Source of the DNA: Polyangium spumosum
Lineage (GTDB): Bacteria; Myxococcota_A; Polyangia; Polyangiales; Polyangiaceae
NCBI RefSeq assembly: GCF_009649845.1
Contig: NZ_WJIE01000004.1
Coordinates: 682,001-746,000 of the forward strand
Reading direction: 5' to 3'
DNA: 64,000 nt
Below the pieces are notes generated by a model. That model worked only from the letters and a program-made list of their open reading frames with translations. It had not been told where the DNA came from and did not search any database. A program made the position numbers and the translations under genes. This document shows positions 35,401-44,323 of this stretch, piece by piece. The number at the start of each line of letters is the position of its first letter. The stretch's first letter is position 1.

Positions 35401-36052
35401 CGTCGTACGGGTCGTTGTCGTTCTTCATGAAGTCCCAGCCCGAGATGTCGTCGACGTAGCCGTTGCCGTCGTCGTCGATGCCATCGGAGTAGGCGAGGAT
35501 CAGATCCCCCGCGTCGAGCACGCCGTTGCCGTTGCGATCCCCCGCGGGCAGGGGCACCGAGATCGCGTAGTCGGAGACCGAGAGCACGCCGTCGCCGTTG
35601 CAGTCGAAGCCGGCGAGATCGCCGTCGCCGCCGCACGGCACGCCGCCCGCGAGGAAGGGCTTGTGCGTGAGGAGCTCGCGGCGGTTCAGGTACGCCTTGT
35701 CGACGAGATCGGGCTTCTCCCAGTGGATGCCGCTGTCCGTGACAGCGATGACGACGCGTGGATCGCCGATCGAGACGCGCCACGCGAGGTCGATGCTCAT
35801 GCCCGAGGCGACCTCGCCCGCGCGCCTCTCGACGCCCGGCGCGGCCGGGGGCAGGAACGAGAAGTAGTTCCACTGCCCGTCGCGATCGTCGGCGTAGCCG
35901 TAGCCCGGATCGTTTGGCCAGTTCGCAGGATCGGCCATGTCCGCGTCGGGCGCGGGAGGCCAGCCGGCGGATGCGGGGTGGGGCGCGAGTGCGCTCACGA
36001 GGGCCAGCGCGGCGAGCAAGCCGCCGCGCCACGAGGGGCGGTACGTTCGCAT
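32429..36052 (-). CDS. Secreted subtilisin-like serine protease with FG-GAP-like repeats and a MYXO-CTERM-like tail
   Basis: 1207 residues. A Sec signal peptide (1-30, ALAPHPASAG) precedes an S8 protease domain: Asp106 in VTDSGIHW, His223 in YGHGT, Ser369 in SGTSCSSEATG. Asp-rich calcium loops (DCNGDGVLSVSDY, DDDGNGYVDDIS) occur within it. Residues about 590-1150 hold FG-GAP/VCBS-type repeats such as DLDGDGVREIVVPT, DLDGDGVVEIVATSF and DFNGDGVMDLVVGS, a propeller. The C-terminus has CDCRAAGRDGGD, a hydrophobic stretch and RRRPARA, matching a MYXO-CTERM surface-sorting tail cleaved by myxosortase in other myxobacteria. Likely displayed or released for predation or nutrient digestion. Start ATG 36052. 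Confidence 0.93.
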   Translation of the reverse strand: MRTYRPSWRGGLLAALALVSALAPHPASAGWPPAPDADMADPANWPNDPGYGYADDRDGQWNYFSFLPPAAPGVERRAGEVASGMSIDLAWRVSIGDPRVVIAVTDSGIHWEKPDLVDKAYLNRRELLTHKPFLAGGVPCGGDGDLAGFDCNGDGVLSVSDYAISVPLPAGDRNGNGVLDAGDLILAYSDGIDDDGNGYVDDISGWDFMKNDNDPYDDTRYGHGTGEAEDSSSQANNGIAKAGACPRCMFLPLRVGDSFIGDVQAFGESVVYATDSGAKVVQCALGTLNMTRFAQAALDYAYEKNVLVVTSMADENSRHHNMPAASNHTLPVHAIQFDGPSARASRSFLDFHPCSNYGGQNFLSASGTSCSSEATGQLSGIAGLLYAAAQKYNTVPQLSPGEAHSIFFFTADDIDVPESREPGSIYRFSQPGFDQRFGYGRVNAARALEAIRDGRIPPAVDIVSPRWFEVLYKDRASGPIEIRGTIAAPRANAYDFVVEWASGVQPLEEDFGKHVLAQRLNVDPTVVTGAAEPLARLDVRNVSPNHTRDIDSPRGENDRTITVRVRAVAHYGGAIGDVTGEMRRTYYVHSDPDLAAGFPLWLGDSIEASPKMADLDGDGVREIVVPTGGGKIHALRLTKTGHAELPGFPFKTNPLDGLASPPIDGAPSHAAAPGYASGKVSLDLAREGFMNAPAIADLDGDGVVEIVATSFAGTIYVLGPDGSQRAGFPYRLPRVPSCPRALDMPAPSGPCMDEDQRITRGAFASPVLVDLDLDGRLDIVQAAFDGKLYALDASGAPLPGFPVEIRHDPEKNPSVRSRILTTPAVADFNGDGVMDLVVGSNERLGASGQFGAVSVVDGRGTLAEGGPILSGWPVTMSSFQIFPLVAEGVPNSPVVARFEGSLAAVAHGNVSMPFVLPADPGAQTSLGAQPANLLPVRPDPDVPGGLLRGLEPSSVYGPLSLASRPDAMLPLFSSPSVGDIDQDGVPDVIASGASLLLASTLQGNAAGGGEHLLAAWSGKTGAMLPGSPFLLEDFTFFNNHAIADLDGDDYPEIITGSGGYFLHAYDGCGREPAGFPKFTGQWIASTAAVGDLDGDGTLEVAAGTRSGFLYVWHTRGRTDGVIAWESFHHDNRNTGNLEVPLDQGTLRKAKAPLTVDTCEEARLPRPLEASGGCDCRAAGRDGGDTRAAALLLVGLAAVLGRRRPARA

Positions 36053-36154
36053 CGTCTCCTCCTCGGCGTCGCCCGGCGCGGTGATCGGCGAAGCCGCGGT
36101 GTGTGCTCAAAAAGTAGGGGAGAAGGAGTGGAGAGAGGGTAGATGTAGCAGCCG

Positions 36155-37555
36155 ATGGGCGAGGAGGAAACGCGAGGGAAAGACGGCGCGGATCTGCGGG
36201 GCATCCCACGGGTGGACCGTGTCCTCGCCAGTCCGTCCCTCCCAGAGGCGAAGCGTCGGCTCGGCGTCGCTTCGTTGACGCGCCTCGTGCGGCGCGCGCT
36301 CGACGAGGCGCGTGAAGCCGTGCGCGGCGGCGCGCCGTGTCCCACCGCGGAAGACGTGGCGGCGCGCGTGGCGGCGTACGCCGAGCAGACGCTCCGGACA
36401 CGCGCGCGGCGGGTGATCAACGCGACGGGCGTCGTGCTGCACACGAACCTCGGGCGCGCCCCGCTCGGCGCGCGTGTGGCCGAGGCGCTCGCGAGCTCCG
36501 CGGCGGGATACACGTCGATCGAGATCGATCTCGCGACAGGGAAACGCGGGCGACGCGGCGCGTTCGCCGAGGACGCGCTTTGCGAGCTCTCGGGGGCGGA
36601 GGCCGCGCTCGTCGTGAACAACAACGCGGCGGCCGTGCTGCTGATGCTCGGCGCGCTCGCCGCGGGCAGGCCCGTCGTCGTGTCGCGTGGCGAGCTCGTG
36701 GAGATCGGCGGTGGGTTCCGGGTGCCCGAGGTGATGGCGCGATCGGGCGCGCGTCTCGTCGAGGTGGGCACGACGAACAAGACGCGGATCGCGGACTACA
36801 CGCGCGCGCTCGACGCGGCGCCGGACGCGGCGGCGATCCTGCGGGTGCATCAAGGGAACTTCCGGCAGGTGGGCTTCGTCGAGCGGCCTTCGCTCGCGGC
36901 GCTCGCGGCGCTCGCGCGGGAGCGGAAGGTGCTCTTGCTCGAGGATCTCGGCGGCGGCGCGATCGTGGATCTCGCGCCGCTCGGGTTCTCCGAGCCGAGC
37001 GTGAAGAGCTCGATCGAGGCGGGCTCGGACGTGGTTTGTTTCAGCACCGACAAGGTCCTCGGCGGGCCCCAAGGCGGGGCGATCGTCGGACGCGCCGATC
37101 TCGTCGCGGCGTGCCGGAAGGATCCGCTCGCCCGCGCCTTGCGCCTCGGTCGCCTGCCGCTCGTCGCGCTCGAAGCCACGCTCGCCGCGTACCTCGAAGG
37201 TGACCTCGACGTGATCCCGACCCTGGCCGCGCTGCGGGCGCCGCTCTCGGCGGTACGAGCGCGGGCCGAGCACCTCCAAGGGGAGCTCGAACGTCGTGGC
37301 GTGACGTCGTCGGTCGTGGAGCTCGACGGGGCCGTGGGCGGAGGCGCGTGCGCAGAGGAGCCGCTGCCGTCGTGCGGCGTGGCGCTCGAAGCCACGGGCG
37401 GGCTCGCGGCGGCGATCGCCGAGCGTCTCCGGTCGGCGGATCCGCCGGTCTTGCCGCGTGTGCAGGAGGGCCGGATCCTCTTCGACGTGCGCACGCTGCT
37501 CGACGGCGAGGACATGCCTCTCGCCCTTGCGATCGAGCGCGCCGTCAAAGGTTGA
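36155..37555 (+). CDS. selA: L-seryl-tRNA(Sec) selenium transferase
   Basis: 466 residues, usual for SelA. It converts seryl-tRNA(Sec) to selenocysteinyl-tRNA(Sec) with selenophosphate. Domain order is an N-terminal helical part with INATGVVLHTNLGRAPL, then the PLP fold with VVNNNAAAVLLML, RGELVEIGGGFRVPEV and the PLP lysine Lys300 in FSTDKVLGGPQGG. C-terminal conserved segment ILFDVRTLLDGE. selB, selD and tRNA-Sec are not in the window, so selenoprotein synthesis depends on genes elsewhere. Divergent from the subtilase (102-bp gap) and convergent, with 3 nt, to the beta-CASP nuclease. Confidence 0.95.
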   Translation: MGEEETRGKDGADLRGIPRVDRVLASPSLPEAKRRLGVASLTRLVRRALDEAREAVRGGAPCPTAEDVAARVAAYAEQTLRTRARRVINATGVVLHTNLGRAPLGARVAEALASSAAGYTSIEIDLATGKRGRRGAFAEDALCELSGAEAALVVNNNAAAVLLMLGALAAGRPVVVSRGELVEIGGGFRVPEVMARSGARLVEVGTTNKTRIADYTRALDAAPDAAAILRVHQGNFRQVGFVERPSLAALAALARERKVLLLEDLGGGAIVDLAPLGFSEPSVKSSIEAGSDVVCFSTDKVLGGPQGGAIVGRADLVAACRKDPLARALRLGRLPLVALEATLAAYLEGDLDVIPTLAALRAPLSAVRARAEHLQGELERRGVTSSVVELDGAVGGGACAEEPLPSCGVALEATGGLAAAIAERLRSADPPVLPRVQEGRILFDVRTLLDGEDMPLALAIERAVKG

Positions 37556-37558
37556 GGT

Positions 37559-38962
37559 TCAAACGATCTCGAGCTTGTCGTTCGGCGCAGGGATCAAGAT
37601 GGAGTCGTGCCCGCGCTCGCGCATCTTGTCCGCGAGGACGCGCTGGGGCCTGGGATCGCCGTGCACGAGCGCGATCGTCGCGGCAGGCCCGCGCGCGCGG
37701 CACCCATCGGCGTAGGCCACGAGGTCGCGCTGATCGGCGTGCGCGGAGAAGCCGTTCAGGACCACGACGTCCGCGCGGCGCTCGCGCTCGACGCCGAAGA
37801 TCCGGACCCGCGCGCGTTGCTCGACGAGCCTTCGGCCGAGCGTGTGTTGCGCCTGGTAGCCCACGATGAGCACCGTGTTGCGCGGATCCTCCACGCCGTT
37901 CTTCAGGTGATGGAGGATCCGGCCCGCCTCGCACATGCCGCTCGCCGAGATGATGATCGCGCTGCCCTCGCCGCCGATCTCCTTGCTGCGCTCCTTGTCC
38001 TCGACGTACTCGAGGTCCGCGAAGTCGAAGGGCGTGTCCAGGCCGCGGAGCAACTCGCGCGCATCCGCGTCGAAGCACTCGGGGTGGAGCTTGAAGACGT
38101 CGGTGATGCGGACCGTGAGCGGCGAGTCGACGTAGACGGGGACGCGCGGGATCTTGTCGTCCTTCCGGAGCCTCTTCAGCGCGTAGATCACCTCCTGCGC
38201 GCGCTCGAGCGCGAACGAGGGGATGAGGACTTTTCCCCCCCGACCTATCGTCCGGTTGACGACACGCGCGAGGTCCTCCTCCATCTTGTCGACGCCGTCG
38301 TGCAGGCGATCGCCGTACGTGCTCTCGGTGATCAGGATGTCGGCGCCCTCGGGGATCTCGGGATCCCGGATGATCGGTCGGCCCGCGCGGCCAAGATCAC
38401 CCGTGAAGACGAGGCGCCGCTTCTTCCCGCGCTCCTCGAGGTCGAGCACCGTGATCGCGCTGCCGAGCACGTGCCCCGCGTCGAAGAAGGTCAGCCGCAC
38501 GCCGTCGGCGATGGGGATCGTGCGGTGATAGGGCACGGAGACGAAACGCGAGATCACGTCGAGGACGTCTTCTTCGCTGTAGATGGGCTCGACGAGCTCG
38601 TCCTCGCGGCCCTCTCGCACGGACTGCTTGTTCAGGTAACGCGCGTCGGCTTGCTGGATCGCCGCCGCGTCGCGGAGCATGAGCGCCGCGAGATCACGCG
38701 TCGCCGGTGTCGCGTACACGAGGCCGTCGAAGCCGTTTTTCCCGAGCATCGGCAGCGCGCCCGAGTGATCGATGTGCGCGTGGGAGAGGACGACGGCGGA
38801 GATCTCGCGCGCAGGCACGCGCAGGCGACGGTTGACCTCGAAGGACTCGCGCCGCCGCCCCTGGAACAGGCCGCAGTCGAGCAGCACGGTGGCGTGCTCG
38901 GTGCGGACGACGTGCATGGAACCCGTGACGCTCTGCGCAGCTCCGACGAACTCGATTTCCAA
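37559..38962 (-). CDS. Metallo-beta-lactamase / beta-CASP RNA nuclease
   Basis: 467 residues. The metal site is HAHIDH (in VVLSHAHIDHSG, motif 2) with GHVLGSA and later GDLGR, and the beta-CASP motifs are visible as ESTYG (motif 4 region), IPSFALERAQE, SASGMCEAGR and FSAHADQRDL. These form a zinc-dependent exo/endoribonuclease of the bacterial CPSF/RNase J-like family (YSH1-type). It likely acts in RNA processing or decay in the cytoplasm. It starts 11 nt downstream of the TonB receptor stop and may share its transcript. Confidence 0.92.
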   Translation of the reverse strand: MEIEFVGAAQSVTGSMHVVRTEHATVLLDCGLFQGRRRESFEVNRRLRVPAREISAVVLSHAHIDHSGALPMLGKNGFDGLVYATPATRDLAALMLRDAAAIQQADARYLNKQSVREGREDELVEPIYSEEDVLDVISRFVSVPYHRTIPIADGVRLTFFDAGHVLGSAITVLDLEERGKKRRLVFTGDLGRAGRPIIRDPEIPEGADILITESTYGDRLHDGVDKMEEDLARVVNRTIGRGGKVLIPSFALERAQEVIYALKRLRKDDKIPRVPVYVDSPLTVRITDVFKLHPECFDADARELLRGLDTPFDFADLEYVEDKERSKEIGGEGSAIIISASGMCEAGRILHHLKNGVEDPRNTVLIVGYQAQHTLGRRLVEQRARVRIFGVERERRADVVVLNGFSAHADQRDLVAYADGCRARGPAATIALVHGDPRPQRVLADKMRERGHDSILIPAPNDKLEIV

Positions 38963-38973
38963 CGGTCAGACCC

Positions 38974-41622
38974 TCAGAGCGTGTGCTGGAAGTAACCCAT
39001 GACGCGGCGCCCGACGCGGTTGCCGAAGGGGTGCATCTGCGGCGCTTCGTCGGCGAGGCCCGCGAGCGCGTTGTAGACGACGAGCGAGACCTCGCCCGTC
39101 GTGCCGGCGATCGGGAAGCGGTAGCCGATGCGCCCGTTCAGGAGCGCGTAGCCGGGCACGTCGAAGTACTGCACGCGGATGCCGGAGAGCGTCGAGACCT
39201 GCTCGCCCCAGTTCTGCGCCGACTGGTAGTGGAAGGTGATCTCGCCGTCGATGCCGGGCTTCGTGCGGAGCTGGACGCCGGCGTTGATCTTGTGCCGGCT
39301 CGTGCGCTGATCGGTCGGCTGGGTGCAGCCGTCGGGCAGCTCCTGCGAGCTGAGGTTCAGCGCATAGTTGGCGAAGATGTCGAGGCCCTCGACCGGGTAG
39401 ACGCGCGTGCCGACCTCGCCGCCGAAGACGTTCTGGATGTCGCAGCGGTTCAGCCATCCGCCGAAGCCGACGGTGTACCGCCCCGTCTCGGGGTTGAGCC
39501 CGCCGAGCCCATCGGCGCGGTTCGACAGCGTGAGCGGTCGCTCGCCGGCGAGCTGGATGAGGTCCGTGATGCGGTTGTAATAAGCCGTCGCCTCGAACTC
39601 GAAGCGATCACTCATCTGGTTCAGGTAACTCGCCTCGGCCGTGATGATGCTCTCGGGCCGCAGGCGGAAGGCCGGGTCCTCGTAACGCTGCGAGGCCGAG
39701 ATCAGCTCGACGCCCGGGAGCTGGAGCTGGATCGGCAGATCGAGGTACGACTCGAGGAAGGTCGTGTTGCGGAAGGCCGTCGAGCCGCTCACGCGGATCG
39801 ACTGGAGCTCGGTCGGCTTGATGATGAGCGAGCCGCGCGGCGAGACCTTCACGTTCTGGAGGTAGGGCACGTAGTCGGCGCGGCCCGAGACGACGAGCTG
39901 CACGGACTTGCCGAAGCGCAGCGTGTCCTGGAGGAAGAGCGAGCCCCAGTGCTCGAGCGGCGTGTCGTCGCGCAGGTACGTCCAGGTGATGGACTTCATG
40001 CGGTACGCGGCGCCGCCGCGGAGGCTGTGCTCGACGGACCTCGGCCAGGTGACGTCCTTGTAGAAGTTGAGCTCGGCGTCGACGACGTTCTGGTTCGCCT
40101 GGCTCGGGAAGAGCGTGTGGCCGTAGTAGTCGTGGTTCGACGAGGTCTGCGCGGCGATACGCGTGTAGAAGACGCGCGCGGAGAAGTTCTCCGTCCGGAA
40201 GAGCGCCGTGATGTCGGAGTTGTCGAAGCGGGCTCGGTAGTCGTTGAACGGGCCGATGCCGTAGACGTCGAAGTCGCTGCGCGCGAAGCCGCCGCCGATC
40301 TGGAGCTCGCGGTTGTTCTTGAACCGCTGCGACATGCGGATGTCGACGCGCAGGTTCTCCGCGCCGAGGTTCTGGTTCGGATCGAAGACCGTGATGTCCT
40401 GACGCCCGTTCTGCACCTCGCGGGTCCACCGCGGGTAACGCGTGTAGCCGACCGAGGCGCGATACCCGAAGTCGCCGTCGCGCCCCGTGGCCCACGCGGA
40501 GCCGTACCCCTGGCCGGTGTCGCCATACCCGACGCGGAAGCCGGTGCGGCCTTCGCCCGGCGCGATCGTGATGATGTTGACGACGCCCGCGAACGCGTTG
40601 GCGCCGTAGAGCGCGGAGCCGGGGCCACGCACGACCTCGATGCGCTCGATCTGATCGACGTCGATCGAGAGCGTCTCCCAGAACGTCGAGCCGAGGATGT
40701 CGTTGTACGCGGGCCGCTGCCCGTTGATGAGCACGAGCAGCTTGTTCGCGAGCCGGCTGTTGAAGCCGCGCATCGAGACGTTGGTGTCACCGCCCGTGAT
40801 TTGCATGACGTCCATGCCGGGCACGCGACGCAAGAGCTCGGGGATACGCGTGATGCCCGAGAGGCGGATGTCCTGCCGCGTGATGATCGTCGTCGAGTTC
40901 GGCGAGTCGAGCGGGCTCTGGGCGCCGCGTGAGGCCGTGATGACCGTCTCGCGGTAGACGTCCTCGTCGCGCGCCTTGCCGACGATCTTGTTGACGTCGG
41001 CCTGCGCTTGCTCGTCGCCCGGCTTCGTGTCGCCGGCGCTGGTGTCACCCGGTTTCGTGTCGCCAGCGCTGGTGTCACCCGGTTTCGTGTCGCCGGGCTT
41101 GGTGTCGCCCGGCTTCGTGTCGCCGGGCTTCGTGTCACCCGGCTTCGTGTCGCCGGGCGACGCGACGCCGTCGCCCGTCTTCGGCGGCTCCGTGGCCTTG
41201 GCCTGCTCGGCGCGCTGCAGCGCGAGCTTCTCCTCGAGCTGCTTCAGGATCTGCGCGGACTCGGCGCGATCGGGCGGATCGGACGCGACGTACTGCTTGT
41301 ACGCGTTGATGGCTTGCTCGAGGTTGCCGGCCTCGGCGTGCGCGCGCGCGATGTTGAAGAGGACGTTCGGGTGCGGGAGGATCTCGTTGGCGAGCTCGAG
41401 CTCCTTGATGCCCTCGTCGTACTTGCCCTTGCTGATGAGCTCCATGCCCGCGCGGAAGTGCCGCCGCGCTTCGGTGCGGGCGTCGGCCATCGCGGGGCCC
41501 GAAGCGAGGGCCGTGGCGAAGGCGAGGGCGAGCGCGACGAGCGCGCGTGTCGTGCGCGAGCGTCGTGGTTTCGCGGAGGCGGAGGGCGCGTCACGGTGGG
41601 CGGATGAAGGCTCGGGCGACAT
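38974..41622 (-). CDS. TonB-dependent receptor with N-terminal TPR domain and KPGDT repeat linker
   Basis: 882 residues. A signal peptide (about 1-46, ending SGPAMA) leads to a TPR-like segment (about 48-145: ARRHFRAGMELISKGKYDEG, NVLFNIARAHAEAGNLEQAI), an unusual N-terminal extension. Residues 155-203 are (K/S)(P/A)GDT pentapeptide repeats. A plug domain follows from about 222 (VITASRGAQSPLDSP, LRRVPGMDVMQITGGDTN, IERIEVVRGPGSALYGANAF) and a 22-strand barrel-like C-terminal part to MGYFQHTL. It probably imports a siderophore, vitamin or other nutrient. It lies downstream of a gene set headed by a cobalamin riboswitch, raising but not proving a link to B12. Confidence 0.92.
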   Translation of the reverse strand: MSPEPSSAHRDAPSASAKPRRSRTTRALVALALAFATALASGPAMADARTEARRHFRAGMELISKGKYDEGIKELELANEILPHPNVLFNIARAHAEAGNLEQAINAYKQYVASDPPDRAESAQILKQLEEKLALQRAEQAKATEPPKTGDGVASPGDTKPGDTKPGDTKPGDTKPGDTKPGDTSAGDTKPGDTSAGDTKPGDEQAQADVNKIVGKARDEDVYRETVITASRGAQSPLDSPNSTTIITRQDIRLSGITRIPELLRRVPGMDVMQITGGDTNVSMRGFNSRLANKLLVLINGQRPAYNDILGSTFWETLSIDVDQIERIEVVRGPGSALYGANAFAGVVNIITIAPGEGRTGFRVGYGDTGQGYGSAWATGRDGDFGYRASVGYTRYPRWTREVQNGRQDITVFDPNQNLGAENLRVDIRMSQRFKNNRELQIGGGFARSDFDVYGIGPFNDYRARFDNSDITALFRTENFSARVFYTRIAAQTSSNHDYYGHTLFPSQANQNVVDAELNFYKDVTWPRSVEHSLRGGAAYRMKSITWTYLRDDTPLEHWGSLFLQDTLRFGKSVQLVVSGRADYVPYLQNVKVSPRGSLIIKPTELQSIRVSGSTAFRNTTFLESYLDLPIQLQLPGVELISASQRYEDPAFRLRPESIITAEASYLNQMSDRFEFEATAYYNRITDLIQLAGERPLTLSNRADGLGGLNPETGRYTVGFGGWLNRCDIQNVFGGEVGTRVYPVEGLDIFANYALNLSSQELPDGCTQPTDQRTSRHKINAGVQLRTKPGIDGEITFHYQSAQNWGEQVSTLSGIRVQYFDVPGYALLNGRIGYRFPIAGTTGEVSLVVYNALAGLADEAPQMHPFGNRVGRRVMGYFQHTL
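41014..41160 (-). repeat. 15-nt coding minisatellite (KPGDT/SAGDT repeats)
   Basis: Within the TonB receptor, about ten copies of a 15-nt unit encode PGDTK or AGDTK pentapeptides. Near-identical adjacent copies suggest slippage and possible length variation between strains. The stretch is a flexible linker between the TPR part and the plug domain. Confidence 0.9.
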
Positions 41623-41697
41623 GGCGGTTCCTCGGGGGCAAACCGCACTCTACACGAGCAGAGAACGCGCCTCACCGCCATTTCGGCGGCGCGCGCG

Positions 41698-43404
41698 TCA
41701 GTAAGGATCGCCCTTGTACGGGTCCGACTTGTAGTTCGGGTTCTTGCCCCCGCCGGTCTTCGTCGTGACGGGCGGGGTGCGCACGGGGCCTGCGACGGCG
41801 TCGAGCGTGACCTTCACCTTCTCCTCGACGACGGTGACCTTGATGGTCTTCGTCTGGTAGCCCTTCTTCGACAGCGTGAGGCTGTGCACGACGTCGGCCG
41901 CGGCTCCGGCGCCGCGGAACGTCACGTCGCAGGGCGTACCCCCGCAGAGCGTCTCGTTGCCCTCCACGACGCTCGCGCCGGAGGGCTCACTCTCGATGTG
42001 CACGACCCGATCGCCGGGGCGCGCCGGCGCTTGTTGCGTGGGCGTGGGCGCGGGCGGCGGCGTCGCGGCGGGCGACGCGCTCGACGCCGTCGTCTCTCCG
42101 GCGCCGCGTGTCTGCGTGAGCGTGATGATGATGCCGACGAAGCCGAGCACGAGCACGCCCGTGATCAACATGAACCGACGCTTGCCGCTCTGGCCCGAGA
42201 GCGCGTCCGGATCCGGCAAGGGCATCGGCTGCGAGGCCGCGAGCGGATCGACGAGCGAGTTCGGGCCGCTGAAGCCGAGCGCCGCGGGGCGCGCGCCGGA
42301 GAGCGAGAGCGACGTGGAGGGGCCGCTGTCGCCGGGCGGACCCGAGGGGCGGCGGAGAGGCCCCGAGAGCCCGGTGGTGTCGCCGGGCGGGAGGCTGTCG
42401 AGGTGCCTCGCGCGGGTGAACGCGCCCGACTGCGAGTAGGCCTGGTACGGCCCCGTCATCATCTCCTCGGCGCCGCCGCCGCAACGCTTCAGCGCCGAGA
42501 GCAGCTCGTCCATCGAGCCGAACCGGCGCATCGGATCCTTCTCGAGGCAGCGGAGGACGATGGCCTCCATCTCCTCGGAGATCATGAGGTTCGGGTTGTA
42601 GTGGATCATCGGCGGCGGCGGGTCGTTCACGTGCGCCATCAGCGTGCCGACGCCCGGGCCCTTGTCGAAGGGCACCTTGCCGCAGAGCATCTCGTAGAGC
42701 ATCACGCCGAGCGAGTAGATGTCGGTCCGCGCCGAGACCTCCGCGCCCACGATCTGCTCGGGCGCCATGTACTTCGGCGAGCCCATGAACAGGCCTTGCT
42801 GCGTGAGGTCCTCCGCCTCGCCGGTCACGTCCTTGACGAGGCCGAAGTCGAGGACCTTGACGTTGTCCCGCTCGTCGCCGTGCTGCGTGAGCAGCACGTT
42901 GCCCGGCTTGAGGTCGCGGTGCACGACGCCGATCTGGTGCGCCTCGCGGAGCGAGCGGCAGATCTGGCGCGCGATGTGGCAGGTGCGGCTCTCGCTGAAC
43001 GGGCCCTCTTCGCGCAGCACGCGGTGGAGCGTCTTGCCGTCGACGAACTCCATCGCGATGTAGTAGATGTCGTCGCTTTGCCCGTAGTCGAACACGGTCA
43101 CCGTGTTCGGGTGCGTGAGCTTCGCGGCGATGGACGCTTCGAGGAAGAAGCGCTTGTGGAACTCCGGATCGCGATCGCCCTCGTACTTCGGGGAGAGCAC
43201 TTTCAAGGCGCAGATGCGTCCGAGCGGCGCTTGCTCGGCTCGGTACACCTTGCCCATGCCGCCGCGGGCGATGACGCCGACGATCTTGAAGCGACCGCCG
43301 ATGGTCATCCCGATGAGGGGATCCGGCGCGGCCCCCCTCGGGTCATCGACGCCCTCCGCCTGGTGGTCTTGTCGGGACGTGCCCATATTTGGAAGCTGGG
43401 CCAT
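41698..43404 (-). CDS. Membrane-anchored Ser/Thr protein kinase (Hanks type)
   Basis: 568 residues from ATG 43404; a longer frame to 43524 adds an N-terminus without support. Kinase motifs: Gly loop VIARGGMGKVYRAE, CALKVL, HRDLKPGNVLLT, DFGLVKDV, GSPKYMAPEQI. After it comes a Ser/Pro-rich segment, one transmembrane helix near 400-425 (FMLITGVLVLGFVGIIITL), and an extracytoplasmic PEGA-like domain (VVHIESEPSGASVVEG, CGGTPCDVTF, YQTKTIKV). PEGA domains often sit at the cell envelope in myxobacterial kinases. It is between the small hypothetical gene and the TonB receptor on the same strand. Confidence 0.92.
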   Translation of the reverse strand: MAQLPNMGTSRQDHQAEGVDDPRGAAPDPLIGMTIGGRFKIVGVIARGGMGKVYRAEQAPLGRICALKVLSPKYEGDRDPEFHKRFFLEASIAAKLTHPNTVTVFDYGQSDDIYYIAMEFVDGKTLHRVLREEGPFSESRTCHIARQICRSLREAHQIGVVHRDLKPGNVLLTQHGDERDNVKVLDFGLVKDVTGEAEDLTQQGLFMGSPKYMAPEQIVGAEVSARTDIYSLGVMLYEMLCGKVPFDKGPGVGTLMAHVNDPPPPMIHYNPNLMISEEMEAIVLRCLEKDPMRRFGSMDELLSALKRCGGGAEEMMTGPYQAYSQSGAFTRARHLDSLPPGDTTGLSGPLRRPSGPPGDSGPSTSLSLSGARPAALGFSGPNSLVDPLAASQPMPLPDPDALSGQSGKRRFMLITGVLVLGFVGIIITLTQTRGAGETTASSASPAATPPPAPTPTQQAPARPGDRVVHIESEPSGASVVEGNETLCGGTPCDVTFRGAGAAADVVHSLTLSKKGYQTKTIKVTVVEEKVKVTLDAVAGPVRTPPVTTKTGGGKNPNYKSDPYKGDPY

Positions 43405-43542
43405 CGGGTTTGGATCCTCGGCGAGCGGCGGCCCCCTGAGGCACGCTCGGATGCGCGGAAAAGTCTGCCGGTGGCGCGCTCTTGTGTCAATTGTGCTGAC
43501 CACCTGCCCCGTGGGATGGTCCACGGGGCAAGCGGAATGTGG

Positions 43543-44172
43543 TCAGCCCAGGGAGGTTCGTCCGGGTGGCGTGGGCGTCGAAGGGACGACCCGCCCCGAC
43601 GTGGGAGGCGGCCCAGGCGGCGGCGTCGACGGGTTGATGGGCGCCCGCGGCGCCGATGGAGGCGATGGAGGCGCGTCCGACGCGGCGGCGTCGCCGAGCG
43701 GGAGGTCCATCGCGACCCCGCGCGGCATGGGCGCGGACTTGGGGATCACCGGGACCTGCGCGGAAGGTGGCGTCACCGCGAGCATCGCGGGGGTGCTCAC
43801 CTTGGTGGGGGACAGCGGCCGCGTATCCGAGCCCTCCACGAGCACGCCGTTGACTTCCATCATCAGCGTCGGGGAGGTGACCACGATGTGTCGACCGAGG
43901 CGCTTGACGAGCAGCACCGCGCGCGCTCCAGGCGACCAGCGCGGCGCGACGCGCGCCTTGTCCGACTCCTCGTCGACGAGCCAGCCGACGAGCTCCGAGC
44001 CCACGAGCTGCGACGACGTCGCGGCCACGAGCTTGCCACCGGCCATGCGGTAGCGGCTGTTCTTCGTTTCGAAGACCCGATCGCCCGACGCGTCGGGGCG
44101 AAGCCTTCCCTCCAGGAAGGCGTCGATGCTCATGCGTACGACGCGATCGGTGTCGGGCTCGAGGAAGTTCAT
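43543..44172 (-). CDS. Hypothetical protein with Pro-rich tail
   Basis: 209 residues from ATG 44172, preceded by GGGAGG 6 nt upstream; ATG 44184 is an in-frame alternative. The N-terminal part (about 1-130) is compact (RVVRMSIDAFLEGRLRP, KLVAATSSQLVGSELVGWL, GRHIVVTSPTLMMEVNGVLVEG). The rest is Pro/Ser/Thr-rich and disordered (PSAPRAPINPSTPPPGPPPT). No signal peptide or known motif. Same strand and direction as the kinase downstream and the riboswitch-led lipoprotein upstream, so possibly part of one transcript. Confidence 0.82.
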   Translation of the reverse strand: MNFLEPDTDRVVRMSIDAFLEGRLRPDASGDRVFETKNSRYRMAGGKLVAATSSQLVGSELVGWLVDEESDKARVAPRWSPGARAVLLVKRLGRHIVVTSPTLMMEVNGVLVEGSDTRPLSPTKVSTPAMLAVTPPSAQVPVIPKSAPMPRGVAMDLPLGDAAASDAPPSPPSAPRAPINPSTPPPGPPPTSGRVVPSTPTPPGRTSLG

Positions 44173-44323
44173 GACGCCTCCCATGCGGGGACCCCGTCTT
44201 ACCTCGCTTATCACGCCCCTCGCCGAAGAAACATCCCCGGCGCGCAGGCATCGAGAGACCACCCGCCTCGCGTTGGGTCGAGTGGTCTCCCGGCCTACCG
44301 GATCCGGCGAGGAGAGGCGGCGA

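Noticed and set aside
32666-36142. 1158-residue open frame on the plus strand opposite the subtilase
   Set aside because: Val/Ala/Arg/Glu-rich antisense of the FG-GAP and protease codons; no domain visible.
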